Below the pieces are notes generated by a model, which worked only from the letters and a program-made list of their open reading frames with translations, was not told the DNA's origin and made no database searches. Positions 1 through 9,301 of a stretch of 64,000 bases of DNA are shown here, piece by piece. Every line of letters starts with the position of its first letter. Within the stretch, counting starts at the first letter, position 1. Source of the stretch: FEN-1191 sp964528845 (GTDB taxonomy: Bacteria; Pseudomonadota; Gammaproteobacteria; Steroidobacterales; Steroidobacteraceae); assembly GCA_964528845.1 (NCBI GenBank), contig CAZGVE010000006.1, forward strand, positions 58,120 through 122,119. The letters are read 5' to 3'. The position numbers and the translations under genes are program-made.

Positions 1-3000
1 ATTTCCGCCATCAGCCACAGGATCCGCACTCGTTGAGTGGAAATCAGGTCTATCGCGTGCTCGAGGATCGAAGCGGGACGCTTTGGGTCGGGACCTACGA
101 TGGAGGTCTCGACCAGATGGACCGCAGCGGACGCGTGAACCAGGTCTTCCGCCATGATGCACGGCAGCCCGGCTCGCTCAGCAACGATTCCGTCCAGGCG
201 ATCCTCGAAGACCAGGCGGGACGGCTGTGGATCGGGACCGCCGATGGGCTCAACCTGCTGAATCCCGCCACCGGCCAGTTCAGCCACTATCACCACGATG
301 ACAGTGACGCGGGATCGCTGCGTGACTCCTACGTGGTGTCGCTGTACGAGGATGCGACCGGCCTGGTGTGGATCGGAACCCAGTCTGGCGGCGTGAGTCG
401 CTGGAATCCGCAGAGCTGGGCCCTGGGTGGACGTCGCCCGGCCTGGCTGGCGGGCGGCTCGATGGTGACCGCGTTTGCCGACGACGTGGATGGCAAGGTC
501 TGGGTCGGTTCGCTCGGCGCCGGCCTGATGCAGTTCGATCCCGACTCCGGCGAGGCCATCGACGTGGACACGATGCTCGGCCGGCACAATGCGATCGGCG
601 ACCGGCGAGTGATGGCGCTGCGCCAGGACCGCAATGACACACTGTGGATCGGCACGATGACACAGGGGCTGAAGCGCCTGGATCGCCACGGCCACCTCGC
701 CTCGATTCCGGTGCGGCGTGGCGCTGCGCGCAGCCTCAGCGACGGCGGCATCATGACGATCTTCGAGGCGCACGACGGCAAGCTCTGGATTGGCACGCAC
801 GGCGGCGGCGCCAATATCCTCGACCCGGTCACCGGACTGGTCCGTCAGGTTCCGTTCGACGCTGCGACGTCGGGGGCGACCAGCGCAGCCGGCGTAACGG
901 CGTTCGCCGAGGACCCCAGCGGCTACTTCTGGATCGGAACCGATGGCGGCGGACTCGATCTCGCGCGTCCGGACGGTACCGTGATCGCGGTATTTCGGCA
1001 TGACCCCAACGATTCGAGCACATTGCCGGCGAACACAGTGTTCGCGCTCGCAATCGACGCCCAAGGCCGCATATGGGTGGCAACTGACGGCGGCGGAGTC
1101 GCGCAGATCGACGGTTCTGCGGCCGCGCCACAGTCCATACGCTTCCAGGTCGCGAGCGGCGACCAGCGGCTGGCGAGCGACACGGTCTATGGAGTGCTGT
1201 CCGATGCTCAGGGTCGACTATGGCTCAGCGGCAACGCCGGCCTGATGCGCTACGACCCTGAAACGCATGTCACCAAGACCTACCACCGCGAACACGGTCT
1301 GCAGGGCGAGGAGTTCAATTTCGGCGCCTACTACCGGCTGCGCGACGGGCGCCTGTGCTTTGGCGGTCCGGGAGGATTCAACATCTTCGATCCGGCGCGC
1401 CTGCCCGAGGATCACCGACCCCCGCGCCTGGCCCTGACGGGCCTGGATGTGCTTGGGGTCCCGGCACCGTCGGCGACGCCGTATTGGCTGCGAAACCGGA
1501 TCGACGTGGATTCACGTGCAAGTGTCATCTCGCTGAGTTTCAGCGCACTGGATTTCACTTCACCGAAGCGCAATCGCCTGGCGTACCGGATGGCCGGCCT
1601 CACGGATCAATGGATCGATCTCGGGAGCCAGCACCGCGTCACGCTGACGAATCTCGACGCGGGTGAACATGTGCTCGAGGTCCGAGCGGCCAATGCCGAC
1701 TCCGTCTGGAGCGACATGCCGCTACGTCTGAGCATTCACCGTGACCCGGCGCCCTGGAAATCACCATGGGCATTCGTGGCCTACGCAGTGGCGGCGCTGG
1801 GCGTGGGCGCCTACGCGCTGCGCCTGCAGCGCCTGCGATTCCGCCGGATCGTCGAAGCGCAGCGGCGTCTGGAATCAGAGGTGGCACTGCGTACCAGTGA
1901 GCTGCGGGAGAGCAACCAGCGCCTGGCGGAGGCGGCCCAGGCTAAGAGCAACTTCCTGGACCGCATGAGTCATGAACTGCGCACGCCGATGAACGGCGTG
2001 GTCGGCATGACTGAACTGCTGGCGCGGACCGCGCTGTCGCCAGCTCAGGCGCGGCTCACCAGGACCATTCGCAGCTCCGCCCAGATCCTGCTGCAGATCG
2101 TGAATGACCTGCTCGACCTGTCGAAGATCCAGGCCGGCAAGGTGGGTCTGGAGGAGCTGCCGATCGACCTGCTGCCACTGCTGGAGGAATGCACCAGCGT
2201 GTTCATGGGCGCAGCCGAAGCCAAAGGCATCGACCTCATCGTCTGTCCGCCGGCGTCGGACGATGGCGCGCTGATCGGTGATCCACTGCGGATCCGCCAG
2301 ATCCTGATGAATCTGATCGGCAATGCGGTCAAGTTCACGGCGCAAGGGGAGATCGTCGTAAAGGCCGACGTCCAGCGCGATGCGGCTGGATGCGCGGTTC
2401 ATTTCAGCGTGACTGACACCGGCATCGGCATGGACGCGGCGACCATCGAGCGCATCTTCGAACCGTTCACGCAGGCCGACGAGTCGACTTCACGTCGCTA
2501 TGGCGGCAGCGGTCTGGGCCTCGCAATCTGCCGCGAGCTGGCGGCATTGCTCGGCGGCACGATCGCGGTCGAGAGCCGTCCCTCCGCAGGCTCGATCTTC
2601 AGGGTCACGCTGCCGCTCCGGGTGGCCGTCAGCGGCAGCGCCTCGATGCCGCCGCAGCTGCCAGCTCGTCGCGTGCGCATCCTGACACGTCGGCCCGCGC
2701 TCGCCGAATCGCTTGCCCGCTGCGTGACGACGCTGGGACTCGAGGTGGTGACCGATACGGATGGCGCGCGCATGGGATCGCCGGAGGAGCTCCTGATCGC
2801 GGACGCTGGCAGTTACGAAGAGCATCTGCGAACCGTCGAGACCCGAGGGCGAGCCGGTCGGACGCGAGCGGTCGTCGTCGCTTCGGCCGCCGAAGTGGAG
2901 ACGCAACGGCTCCGGCAGCACGAGGATGACGTGATCGTCGTGCTCAAGCCGGTCTATCGCGGTGCGCTATATGAGGCGCTGTCGGGCGCGATCGGCGCTC

Positions 3001-3821
3001 CGGTTCCGGGCGCTGCGGCCGCCGCGCCATTGATTCCCGCCGTCGAGGCGCTCGGCGCGCATGTACTGCTGGTCGAGGACGAGCCCGTCAATGCTGCGGT
3101 GGCTCAAGGGTACCTCGAGGCCCTGGGGTGCACATCGGTATGGGTCGAGAATGGACCCGAGGCTGTCATCCGCAGTGCGGTGGATCGCTTCGACGTGATA
3201 CTGATGGACCTGAGTATGCCGGGGATGGATGGCTTTGCAACCACGGCGCAGATACGCGCGCGTGAACAAACCGGCTCGCAGGTCCCGATCATTGCGCTGA
3301 CGGCGCACGACGCGCCTGGGATCAGGGAGGCGTGCGTCCGTGCCGGAATGAACGATTTGCTCAGCAAGCCGTATACGCTCGAGCAGTGCGCACAGCTGCT
3401 GCAGCATTGGGTGGGCCCAGGCCAGAGCGGGCGCGGGACGCGGACCCCGGCGTCCCAACTCTTGTCGAGCGTGGATGCGTCGGCAGTCGCCAGGTTGCGC
3501 AATCTGCGCACCGGCCGGCGCAGCGATCTGTACTCGTCGCTCGTGGACCTGTTCCGCACCGGGTCGGCCGACTCGATGGAACGCTTGCGTACCAGCCTCG
3601 CCGCGGGGGACCTCAGCGCTGCCGCCGCCATCTGTCACAAGCTCGCCTCCAGCGCCGCCAACATCGGCGCGCTGGCTTTTGCCGGTGACGTACGGCGGCT
3701 CGGCCAGCGCTGCCTGGCGGGGGACGGCGCTGGTGCACGGCCGCTCCATCAGGGGCTCGAAACCGCCTACCCGGGTCTGCTCGAGGAACTGACGCGATTG
3801 CAGCTGCGGGCCACGGCATGA
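1..3821 (+). CDS. Hybrid sensor histidine kinase with two-component propeller, receiver and Hpt domains (5' truncated)
   Basis: The frame is open from base 3, ahead of the first start-like codon (TTG at 33), and its first residues already look like a sensor repeat, so the true start lies upstream. Residues below count from the TTG. About ten propeller repeats (LWIGT.GGL type) are followed by a Y_Y_Y-like domain, a membrane helix near 578-600, a HisKA domain (SHELRTPMNG, H647) and an ATPase domain (NLIGNAVKFT, DTGIG, GSGLGL). A receiver-like segment near 880-1000 lacks a phosphoacceptor. A canonical receiver follows (MDLSMPGMDG, D1059), then an Hpt domain (CHKLASSAANIG, H1202). By family this is a periplasmic-sensing phosphorelay kinase; such propellers often sense polysaccharide breakdown products, but the ligand here is unknown. 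It overlaps the next gene by 4 bp, so the Hpt probably phosphorylates that c-di-GMP regulator. Confidence 0.93.
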   Translation, partial: FRHQPQDPHSLSGNQVYRVLEDRSGTLWVGTYDGGLDQMDRSGRVNQVFRHDARQPGSLSNDSVQAILEDQAGRLWIGTADGLNLLNPATGQFSHYHHDDSDAGSLRDSYVVSLYEDATGLVWIGTQSGGVSRWNPQSWALGGRRPAWLAGGSMVTAFADDVDGKVWVGSLGAGLMQFDPDSGEAIDVDTMLGRHNAIGDRRVMALRQDRNDTLWIGTMTQGLKRLDRHGHLASIPVRRGAARSLSDGGIMTIFEAHDGKLWIGTHGGGANILDPVTGLVRQVPFDAATSGATSAAGVTAFAEDPSGYFWIGTDGGGLDLARPDGTVIAVFRHDPNDSSTLPANTVFALAIDAQGRIWVATDGGGVAQIDGSAAAPQSIRFQVASGDQRLASDTVYGVLSDAQGRLWLSGNAGLMRYDPETHVTKTYHREHGLQGEEFNFGAYYRLRDGRLCFGGPGGFNIFDPARLPEDHRPPRLALTGLDVLGVPAPSATPYWLRNRIDVDSRASVISLSFSALDFTSPKRNRLAYRMAGLTDQWIDLGSQHRVTLTNLDAGEHVLEVRAANADSVWSDMPLRLSIHRDPAPWKSPWAFVAYAVAALGVGAYALRLQRLRFRRIVEAQRRLESEVALRTSELRESNQRLAEAAQAKSNFLDRMSHELRTPMNGVVGMTELLARTALSPAQARLTRTIRSSAQILLQIVNDLLDLSKIQAGKVGLEELPIDLLPLLEECTSVFMGAAEAKGIDLIVCPPASDDGALIGDPLRIRQILMNLIGNAVKFTAQGEIVVKADVQRDAAGCAVHFSVTDTGIGMDAATIERIFEPFTQADESTSRRYGGSGLGLAICRELAALLGGTIAVESRPSAGSIFRVTLPLRVAVSGSASMPPQLPARRVRILTRRPALAESLARCVTTLGLEVVTDTDGARMGSPEELLIADAGSYEEHLRTVETRGRAGRTRAVVVASAAEVETQRLRQHEDDVIVVLKPVYRGALYEALSGAIGAPVPGAAAAAPLIPAVEALGAHVLLVEDEPVNAAVAQGYLEALGCTSVWVENGPEAVIRSAVDRFDVILMDLSMPGMDGFATTAQIRAREQTGSQVPIIALTAHDAPGIREACVRAGMNDLLSKPYTLEQCAQLLQHWVGPGQSGRGTRTPASQLLSSVDASAVARLRNLRTGRRSDLYSSLVDLFRTGSADSMERLRTSLAAGDLSAAAAICHKLASSAANIGALAFAGDVRRLGQRCLAGDGAGARPLHQGLETAYPGLLEELTRLQLRATA

Positions 3822-5965
3822 ACGAAGCTTCCCCAGCGCCCGTGGCGATCATCGCCGACGACGAGGACTTGGGGCGGCTGCTGCTGGCCGAGTCGGCCGA
3901 GCAGAGCGGGCTTACGGCGCTGTCGTACGACAACGGCGTCGCCGCGCTGAATGCGGCGCTGTCACACGATGTCGCGATCGTGCTGCTGGATGTGGACATG
4001 CCGGGGATGGATGGCTACGCAGTGTGTCGTCGGCTGCGGGCGGAGCGGCGCCTCGCCAATGTCCCGATCGTCATGGTGACCGGGCACGAGGATGCAGTTG
4101 CGGTGCGGCTCGCGTTCGAGGCCGGCGCCACGGACTTCATCTCCAAGCCGGTGAACTGGCCGCTGCTGACGCGCCGCATAGAGTACATCCTGCGCAACGC
4201 CGCCGGCGCGCGCGCACTGGCCGAGCACGTCGAGCAGGTGCAGACGCTGATCGAAGCCATTCCGGACACGCTGTGGGTCGTGTCCGCGGACGGAGCGATT
4301 CAATGGAGTCCAACCGAGGCAGACGCCACGCTTCCGGGCGAATCGCCGCACGCCGACCATGAGCTGCGGCTCGTACCGGCTCCGGCGGACCGCCTGCCCG
4401 AGGTGATGACGGCAATCCGGCGTACTGCGTACGACGGGGTGCAGCGCAAGCTCGAGTATCGTGAGCGCACCGCCGGTGGAGCTTCCCGCTCGTTCGAACT
4501 GAGGTTCGGCCGCCGCGAGGGTGGTGACGTCGTGGTCGTGCGTCAGGACACGAGCGAGCGCACCGCGGCCGCCGAACATATCGAATGGCTCGCATACTTC
4601 GATCCGCTCACCGGGCTGCCGAACCGGCAGCGCTGCGTAGAGGCTGCCGGACGTCTGTTCGCGCAAGCCGATGCACTGCGCGAGTCGGTCGCCGTCGTGT
4701 ACCTGGATCTGAACGGCTTCAAGCGGGTCAATGACAGTTTCGGCCATGCAGTCGGCGATGCGGTACTGCAGACGGTAGCCGGCAAGCTCCGTCAGGTGCT
4801 CGAGCGCTTTCAGCAGGGCGATGAGCAGGCCGAGGCGCGCATCGCGGCGGCGCGCTTCGGCGGTGACGAATTCGTGCTGCTGCTACGGGACCGTGAGGCG
4901 CGCGAACGCGCGCTCGAGCTGGCGCACGCGTGCTGCGAGGTGTTGAAGGAGCCGATCGCGCACGGTGGCCTGGAATTCTTTTCCGGGCCGAGTATCGGGC
5001 TGGCCGTGTACCCGGACGATGGCAAAGACGTGGCCACCGTCCTCAAGCACGCGGACACGGCGATGTATCAGGCCAAGAGCGGGGCCACGGGTGCGGTAGC
5101 GGTGTACTGTCCGGCGATGAGCACGCGCCTGCGCGACTGGCTCGAGCTCGAAGGCCGGCTCCGGCGTGCGGTGCAGCACGATCGTCTGCACTTGCTGTTC
5201 CAGCCGAAGTTCCGGCTCGGCGACGGTCGCCTCGCGGGTGTGGAGGCGCTGCTGCGCTGGTGCGACGACGAATTCGGTGACGTCTCGCCGACGCGGTTCA
5301 TCGAAATCGCGGAAGACAGTGGGCTGATCATCGAGCTGGGCAGCTGGGTCATGCGGGCGGCCTGCCAGCAACTGCGCACATGGATGGACTTGGGATTGCG
5401 CGTGCCGGTCGCGATCAACGTGTCGGCCAAGGAATTGCTGCACGGCGATCCGGCGCGGGTGCTCGAGGCGGAGGCGGCTGCGGCCGGGGTCCCGCCGTCC
5501 CTGCTCGAAATCGAGATCACTGAATCGCTGCTGGTCAAGGACTCCGCGACGGTGCGCGGAGCGCTCGAACGCCTCCGGCAGCTCGGGTGCCGCATAGCGC
5601 TTGACGACTTCGGCACCGGCTATTCCTCACTCGCGTATATCACGCGCTTTCCACCCGACCGGATCAAGATCGACAAGGCGTTCGTGCACCGGGTGGATCA
5701 ATCCGCCAGTGACGGTGCGGTCGCGAATGCGATTCTTTCTCTGGGCAAGAGTCTGTCCCTGGTCGTGACGGCGGAAGGCATCGAGCGCGCCGGGCAGCTC
5801 GATTGGCTGCGGGCGCGAGGCTGCGACGAGGCTCAGGGCTTCCTGCTGTCACGCCCGCTGTCGGCGCGGGATCTGGAAATGCGGTACCTGCGTGCGGATG
5901 GTGGCGCCGCTGCAGCCGCACCCGACGACCAGGCGGGATCGCGCAGCATCGCGACCATGGACTGA
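3818..5965 (+). CDS. Response regulator with REC, PAS-like, GGDEF and EAL domains
   Basis: This 715-residue cytoplasmic regulator starts at an ATGA overlap with the upstream hybrid kinase. A receiver (about 8-125) has its likely phosphoacceptor at D58 (LLDVDMPGMDG) and the conserved lysine in ISKPV. A short PAS-like region follows. The cyclase domain has an intact GGDEF at 348-352, but no RxxD inhibitory site at the usual distance before it. The phosphodiesterase domain has EAL at 476-478, the DDFGTGYSS loop from 596 and the later AEGIE motif, so its main metal-binding and catalytic motifs are present. Both cyclic-di-GMP synthesis and hydrolysis are therefore possible; which dominates cannot be read from sequence. 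Phosphorylation by the adjacent kinase is inferred from the operon. Confidence 0.95.
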   Translation: MNEASPAPVAIIADDEDLGRLLLAESAEQSGLTALSYDNGVAALNAALSHDVAIVLLDVDMPGMDGYAVCRRLRAERRLANVPIVMVTGHEDAVAVRLAFEAGATDFISKPVNWPLLTRRIEYILRNAAGARALAEHVEQVQTLIEAIPDTLWVVSADGAIQWSPTEADATLPGESPHADHELRLVPAPADRLPEVMTAIRRTAYDGVQRKLEYRERTAGGASRSFELRFGRREGGDVVVVRQDTSERTAAAEHIEWLAYFDPLTGLPNRQRCVEAAGRLFAQADALRESVAVVYLDLNGFKRVNDSFGHAVGDAVLQTVAGKLRQVLERFQQGDEQAEARIAAARFGGDEFVLLLRDREARERALELAHACCEVLKEPIAHGGLEFFSGPSIGLAVYPDDGKDVATVLKHADTAMYQAKSGATGAVAVYCPAMSTRLRDWLELEGRLRRAVQHDRLHLLFQPKFRLGDGRLAGVEALLRWCDDEFGDVSPTRFIEIAEDSGLIIELGSWVMRAACQQLRTWMDLGLRVPVAINVSAKELLHGDPARVLEAEAAAAGVPPSLLEIEITESLLVKDSATVRGALERLRQLGCRIALDDFGTGYSSLAYITRFPPDRIKIDKAFVHRVDQSASDGAVANAILSLGKSLSLVVTAEGIERAGQLDWLRARGCDEAQGFLLSRPLSARDLEMRYLRADGGAAAAAPDDQAGSRSIATMD

Positions 5966-6044
5966 AGTCAGCTTCCAGGCACGCGGGAGCAGTGGCTGCA
6001 GGCGCCGCACACCCGGCCACCTCCGGTACCATGTCGCCATCCAA

Positions 6045-7430
6045 ATGGTGGTCTGCCGGCGGGCAGAGCGGAGCGACACGTTGGCCGAAGTCCGCGCCCT
6101 GCAGTGCAACGAGGCACCCGATCTGCTGCGGCTGCACGCACGCGCGAGCGGGCGCTATCCGGCGCTGCTTCAAAGCAGCTCGCTCGGGATGCCTGGGATG
6201 ACGCCGGCGCGCTACGACATCCTGCTGGCTGCTCCAGACGCGAGCCTTGAGCTGTCGGCCGATGGCCGGTTGCACGGCGACGCGGCCCACGGCTCCTCGT
6301 TCCTGGACAGCCTCGAATCCTGGTGGCGGCGCGAGCGCATACCGATGGCGCCCTCTGAGTTGCCATTCCTTGGCGGCTGGTTGCTGTACCTCGGCTACGA
6401 ACTCGCGGGCGAAGTCGAGCCGCGGCTGTGCCTGCCGCGCGGCACGTCGCTGATCGCGTATGCGCTGCGATGCCGGGCCGCGGCCATTCTGGATCATCGC
6501 ACGGGCCTCGGATGGTTGGTCGCCGAGTCGGGCAGCGAATCGGCGCTCGATGAGATGCAGCGTGAACTGCAGGCCGATGCGGCGTTAGCCGCGCGGCCCC
6601 GTCATCCGGTCATCGCCATGCAGGAAGACGCAGCGGAGCCGTACCTGGATGCGGTGCGCCGCGCGCTCGAGCATATCCGTGCCGGGGATATCTACCAGGC
6701 GAATCTCGCTCGTGCCTGGCGCGGCATCGTGCCACCAGGGGTCAGTGCGGCGGATCTCTACGCCGCCCTGCGCGCGAGCAACCCGGGTCCTTTCAGCGGC
6801 ATCGCCGCGCTGCCCGGCATGGCGGTGCTCAGCACTTCGCCGGAACGATTGATGCAGGTGCGTGATGGCTGGATTGCCACACGCCCGATCGCCGGCACGC
6901 TGCCACGCGCAGTTCAGGACTCGGAGGCAGTTCGCGCTTTTGCCGAGGATGCCAAGGAACGTGCCGAGCACGTGATGCTGATCGACCTGGAACGCAATGA
7001 TCTCGGCCGCGTGTGCCAGCCCGGTACGGTCACGGTCGAGGAGGCATTGCAGGTCGAGTCCTATGCGCACGTGCACCACCTGGTGTCGGATGTGCGGGGT
7101 CGATTGCGGCCTGACGCTGCCGTGGGCGCCCAGATTCGCGCGCTGTTTCCCGGAGGCACGATTACCGGTTGCCCGAAGGTGCGCTGCATGCAGCTGATCG
7201 CGCAGATCGAAGGCACGGCACGGGGGGCGTATACCGGTTCGATGGGCTACCTGAACCGCGACGGCAGCCTGGATCTGAACATTCTGATCCGCACGGCGAC
7301 GCTGATTGGCGATCGGCTCGAGGTGCGCGCGGGCGCCGGCATAGTCGCCGACTCGATTCCCGAGCGGGAGCTCGCCGAGACGCGTGCCAAGGCGCGGGGA
7401 CTGTTGCGCGGACTGGCTGGAGCATGCTGA
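6045..7430 (+). CDS. pabB: Aminodeoxychorismate synthase component I
   Basis: With the PabA glutaminase, this enzyme converts chorismate to 4-amino-4-deoxychorismate for folate synthesis. The 461-residue protein has the chorismate-binding C-terminal half: LSTSPERL, DLERNDLGRV, a variant FPGGTITGCPK and DLNILIRTA, ending with AGAGIVADS. The frame is open further upstream, but that part overlaps the EAL gene, so ATG 6045 is preferred. TTG 6081, preceded by a GGAG-like site, is also plausible. The active-site motif reads PIAGTLPR; E. coli PabB has PIKGT with a covalent lysine, while TrpE has PIAGT. The assignment to PabB rather than TrpE rests on overall similarity and on pabC immediately downstream. 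Confidence 0.88.
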   Translation: MVVCRRAERSDTLAEVRALQCNEAPDLLRLHARASGRYPALLQSSSLGMPGMTPARYDILLAAPDASLELSADGRLHGDAAHGSSFLDSLESWWRRERIPMAPSELPFLGGWLLYLGYELAGEVEPRLCLPRGTSLIAYALRCRAAAILDHRTGLGWLVAESGSESALDEMQRELQADAALAARPRHPVIAMQEDAAEPYLDAVRRALEHIRAGDIYQANLARAWRGIVPPGVSAADLYAALRASNPGPFSGIAALPGMAVLSTSPERLMQVRDGWIATRPIAGTLPRAVQDSEAVRAFAEDAKERAEHVMLIDLERNDLGRVCQPGTVTVEEALQVESYAHVHHLVSDVRGRLRPDAAVGAQIRALFPGGTITGCPKVRCMQLIAQIEGTARGAYTGSMGYLNRDGSLDLNILIRTATLIGDRLEVRAGAGIVADSIPERELAETRAKARGLLRGLAGAC

Positions 7431-8239
7431 TGCGCTGCTGGGTGAACGGGATCGCCGAGCCGAACGTCAGCGCGGCGGACCGCGGCCTGCAGTATGGTGA
7501 TGGTCTGTTCGAGACCATGTCGGTGCGTCAGGGTCGCATCGTGCTGCTCGAGCGCCATCTGGCGCGACTCGCCGTCGGCTGCGAGCGTCTCGGAATCCCC
7601 GCGGTCTCCGCCGCGGAACTGCACCGCGAATTGCAGCGCGCGGCTGGTGATCCTGACGTCGGGGTGGTCAAACTGATCGTTACCCGTGGCAGCCAGGCTC
7701 GCGGCTATCGCCCCGGACCGCAGGCGCTGCCCACCCGCATCATCGCGGCCTTTCCGGCCCCTGACTACCCGCAGGCCTGGGCGCTCCAGGGCGTGCACGT
7801 GCGTGTCTGTGCATTGCGGCTGTCCGAACAGCCGCGGCTGGCCGGACTCAAGCACCTGAACCGCCTGGAGCAGGTGCTCGCCCGGCAGGAATGGTCGGAG
7901 CGCGTGCCGCAGGAGGGGCTGCTGCTCGATGCGGCCGGCCGCGTCATCGGCGGCACGATGAGCAATGTCTTTGCATACATCGACGGCCAGCTCGTGACGC
8001 CCAGCCTGGAGCGCTGCGGCGTGGCCGGTGTGATGCGCGAGGCTGTGCTGGCGCTCGCTGCATCGCGCGGCATGGCGTGCCGGCAGCGTGACCTGCCGTT
8101 ACCTGAGCTGCTGCGGGCCGGGGAGATCTTCCTGACCAACTCACTGATCGGGATCTGGCCGGTGATCGGCCTCGGCGATCGCCGCTTCGCGCGCGGCGCG
8201 CTGAGTCTGGATTTCGCCGCTGAAGTCGGGCACCTTTGA
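7430..8239 (+). CDS. pabC: 4-amino-4-deoxychorismate lyase
   Basis: This is a fold-type IV PLP enzyme of 269 residues that releases pyruvate from aminodeoxychorismate to give p-aminobenzoate. The N terminus has the family pattern NG...ADRGLQYGDGLFET. K141, in GLKHLNRLEQVLA, is the expected PLP lysine. The C-terminal part has the cofactor-loop pattern GTMSNVFA and ends with FLTNSLIGIWPV. The ATG at 7430 shares one base with the pabB stop (TGATG) and has a GGAG motif at a good distance. Another ATG two codons earlier (7424) is possible. Translational coupling with pabB fits their consecutive steps. Confidence 0.93.
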   Translation: MRCWVNGIAEPNVSAADRGLQYGDGLFETMSVRQGRIVLLERHLARLAVGCERLGIPAVSAAELHRELQRAAGDPDVGVVKLIVTRGSQARGYRPGPQALPTRIIAAFPAPDYPQAWALQGVHVRVCALRLSEQPRLAGLKHLNRLEQVLARQEWSERVPQEGLLLDAAGRVIGGTMSNVFAYIDGQLVTPSLERCGVAGVMREAVLALAASRGMACRQRDLPLPELLRAGEIFLTNSLIGIWPVIGLGDRRFARGALSLDFAAEVGHL

Positions 8240-8268
8240 ATGCAACGCTACCGATGCTGGAGCTCGCG

Positions 8269-8475
8269 ATGAAAGTGGAAGGCGCGTGTCACTGCGGACA
8301 GATACGGTACGAGGCGCAGGTCGATCCGCAGGCAGTGCGCCTGTGCCACTGCACCGATTGCCAGACGCTCAGCGGCACGGCCTACCGGACGAACGTGGAT
8401 GCAGCGGCTGACAGCTTTCGCCTGCTGTCCGGGCAGCCGCGGCTGCGCGAGTTCCCGCCGATCGAACGCCAGTAG
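8269..8475 (+). pseudogene. Truncated GFA/CENP-V family zinc protein
   Basis: The first 68 residues match the N-terminal half of the glutathione-dependent formaldehyde-activating (GFA) family: GACHCGQIRYE supplies the first cysteines, and CHCTDCQTLSG supplies the second cluster. Family members are usually about 120-140 residues and need a later CPxCGT-type motif. Here a TAG stop follows PPIERQ, and no matching C-terminal half exists before the next gene. ATG 8269 has GGAG six bases upstream; an in-frame ATG at 8254 is also possible. The missing zinc ligands suggest a broken gene, though a short stable protein cannot be excluded. Confidence 0.7.
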
Positions 8476-8493
8476 GCGGCATTGCGCTGCCGC
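8476..8493. terminator. Hairpin between convergent genes
   Basis: GCGGCA at 8476-8481 and TGCCGC at 8488-8493 form a perfect six-pair stem with a six-base loop. It sits immediately after the stop of the truncated GFA gene and just before the end of the convergent dehydrogenase. There is no T-tract on either side, so terminator function is only a guess. Confidence 0.25.
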
Positions 8494-8500
8494 GGCCCTG

Positions 8501-9289
8501 CTACCACGGTCTGATGGTTCCATCGTAGTTGTTGACGCCGGCCGCCGCCTTGCCCTGATCGAGCGAGTCGATGACGCCTATCATCTTGGCGACGCTCTCC
8601 GCGGCGCTGATCGGAGTCACCTTGGCCTGATACTGGTTGATAAAACTAGCCAGCATGTCGGTGTCGACGCTACCGGGAGCAACCAGTGCGACCACGACGC
8701 CACGGGATTTCAGGTCGTTGCCGAGGGCCGCCATGCCCATGTTCAAAGCCGCCTTGCTCATGCTGTAGTAGTAGGGCACTTTTTCGAAGCGCCCGATGAG
8801 CGAGATCGACCCCAGGCCGCTGGTGATGGCGACGATCTTCTTCCTGGCGCTGGCCGCGACGTTGTCGCGCAGTGCCTCGGACACAGCCAGGGCGCCGAAC
8901 ACGTTCACGTCCATGACGCCATGAAAGCCGGTTCGACTGAAGGTCCCAAGCGTCTCGTCCTCGTGCTTGCCAAGTACGCCGGCATTGTTGATCAGTATAT
9001 CGATCGGTTTGCCCCGAAACTGATCGGCCACGGCCCGTATGCTGGCATCATCGCTGACGTCGAGCTGTGCGATCACGATGTTCCGGTCTTTCGCGGACAG
9101 AGCCTGCAGTTCGGTGGCGTTGGCGGGTCGGCGGCAGGTCGCGATGACCGTGTCGCCGCGGGCCGCGTACTGGCGCGTGAATTCCAGTCCAAGCCCCCGA
9201 TCCGCGCCAGTGATGAAGACGGTCGCAGCCTGAGCCAGATTCATGATGATTGCTCCCAAAACTATCAATGCGATGCGTACTGATTTCAT
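8501..9289 (-). CDS. Short-chain dehydrogenase/reductase (SDR) family oxidoreductase
   Basis: This is a classical SDR of 262 residues: cofactor loop TGADRGLG at 27-34, NNAG at 101-104, a serine in ITSGLGS near 156, and the catalytic pair Y175/K179 (YSMSK). These motifs predict NAD(P)-dependent oxidation or reduction of an alcohol or ketone; the substrate is unknown. The N terminus before ATVFITG is hydrophobic and resembles a signal peptide (MKSVRIALIVLGAI, then LAQA), which is unusual for a nucleotide-dependent SDR. Starting at M16 would give a normal cytoplasmic protein. It lies 12 bp downstream of the amidohydrolase on the same strand and is probably cotranscribed with it. Confidence 0.88.
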   Translation of the reverse strand: MKSVRIALIVLGAIIMNLAQAATVFITGADRGLGLEFTRQYAARGDTVIATCRRPANATELQALSAKDRNIVIAQLDVSDDASIRAVADQFRGKPIDILINNAGVLGKHEDETLGTFSRTGFHGVMDVNVFGALAVSEALRDNVAASARKKIVAITSGLGSISLIGRFEKVPYYYSMSKAALNMGMAALGNDLKSRGVVVALVAPGSVDTDMLASFINQYQAKVTPISAAESVAKMIGVIDSLDQGKAAAGVNNYDGTIRPW

Positions 9290-9301
9290 GTCAAGAGATC
9301 C

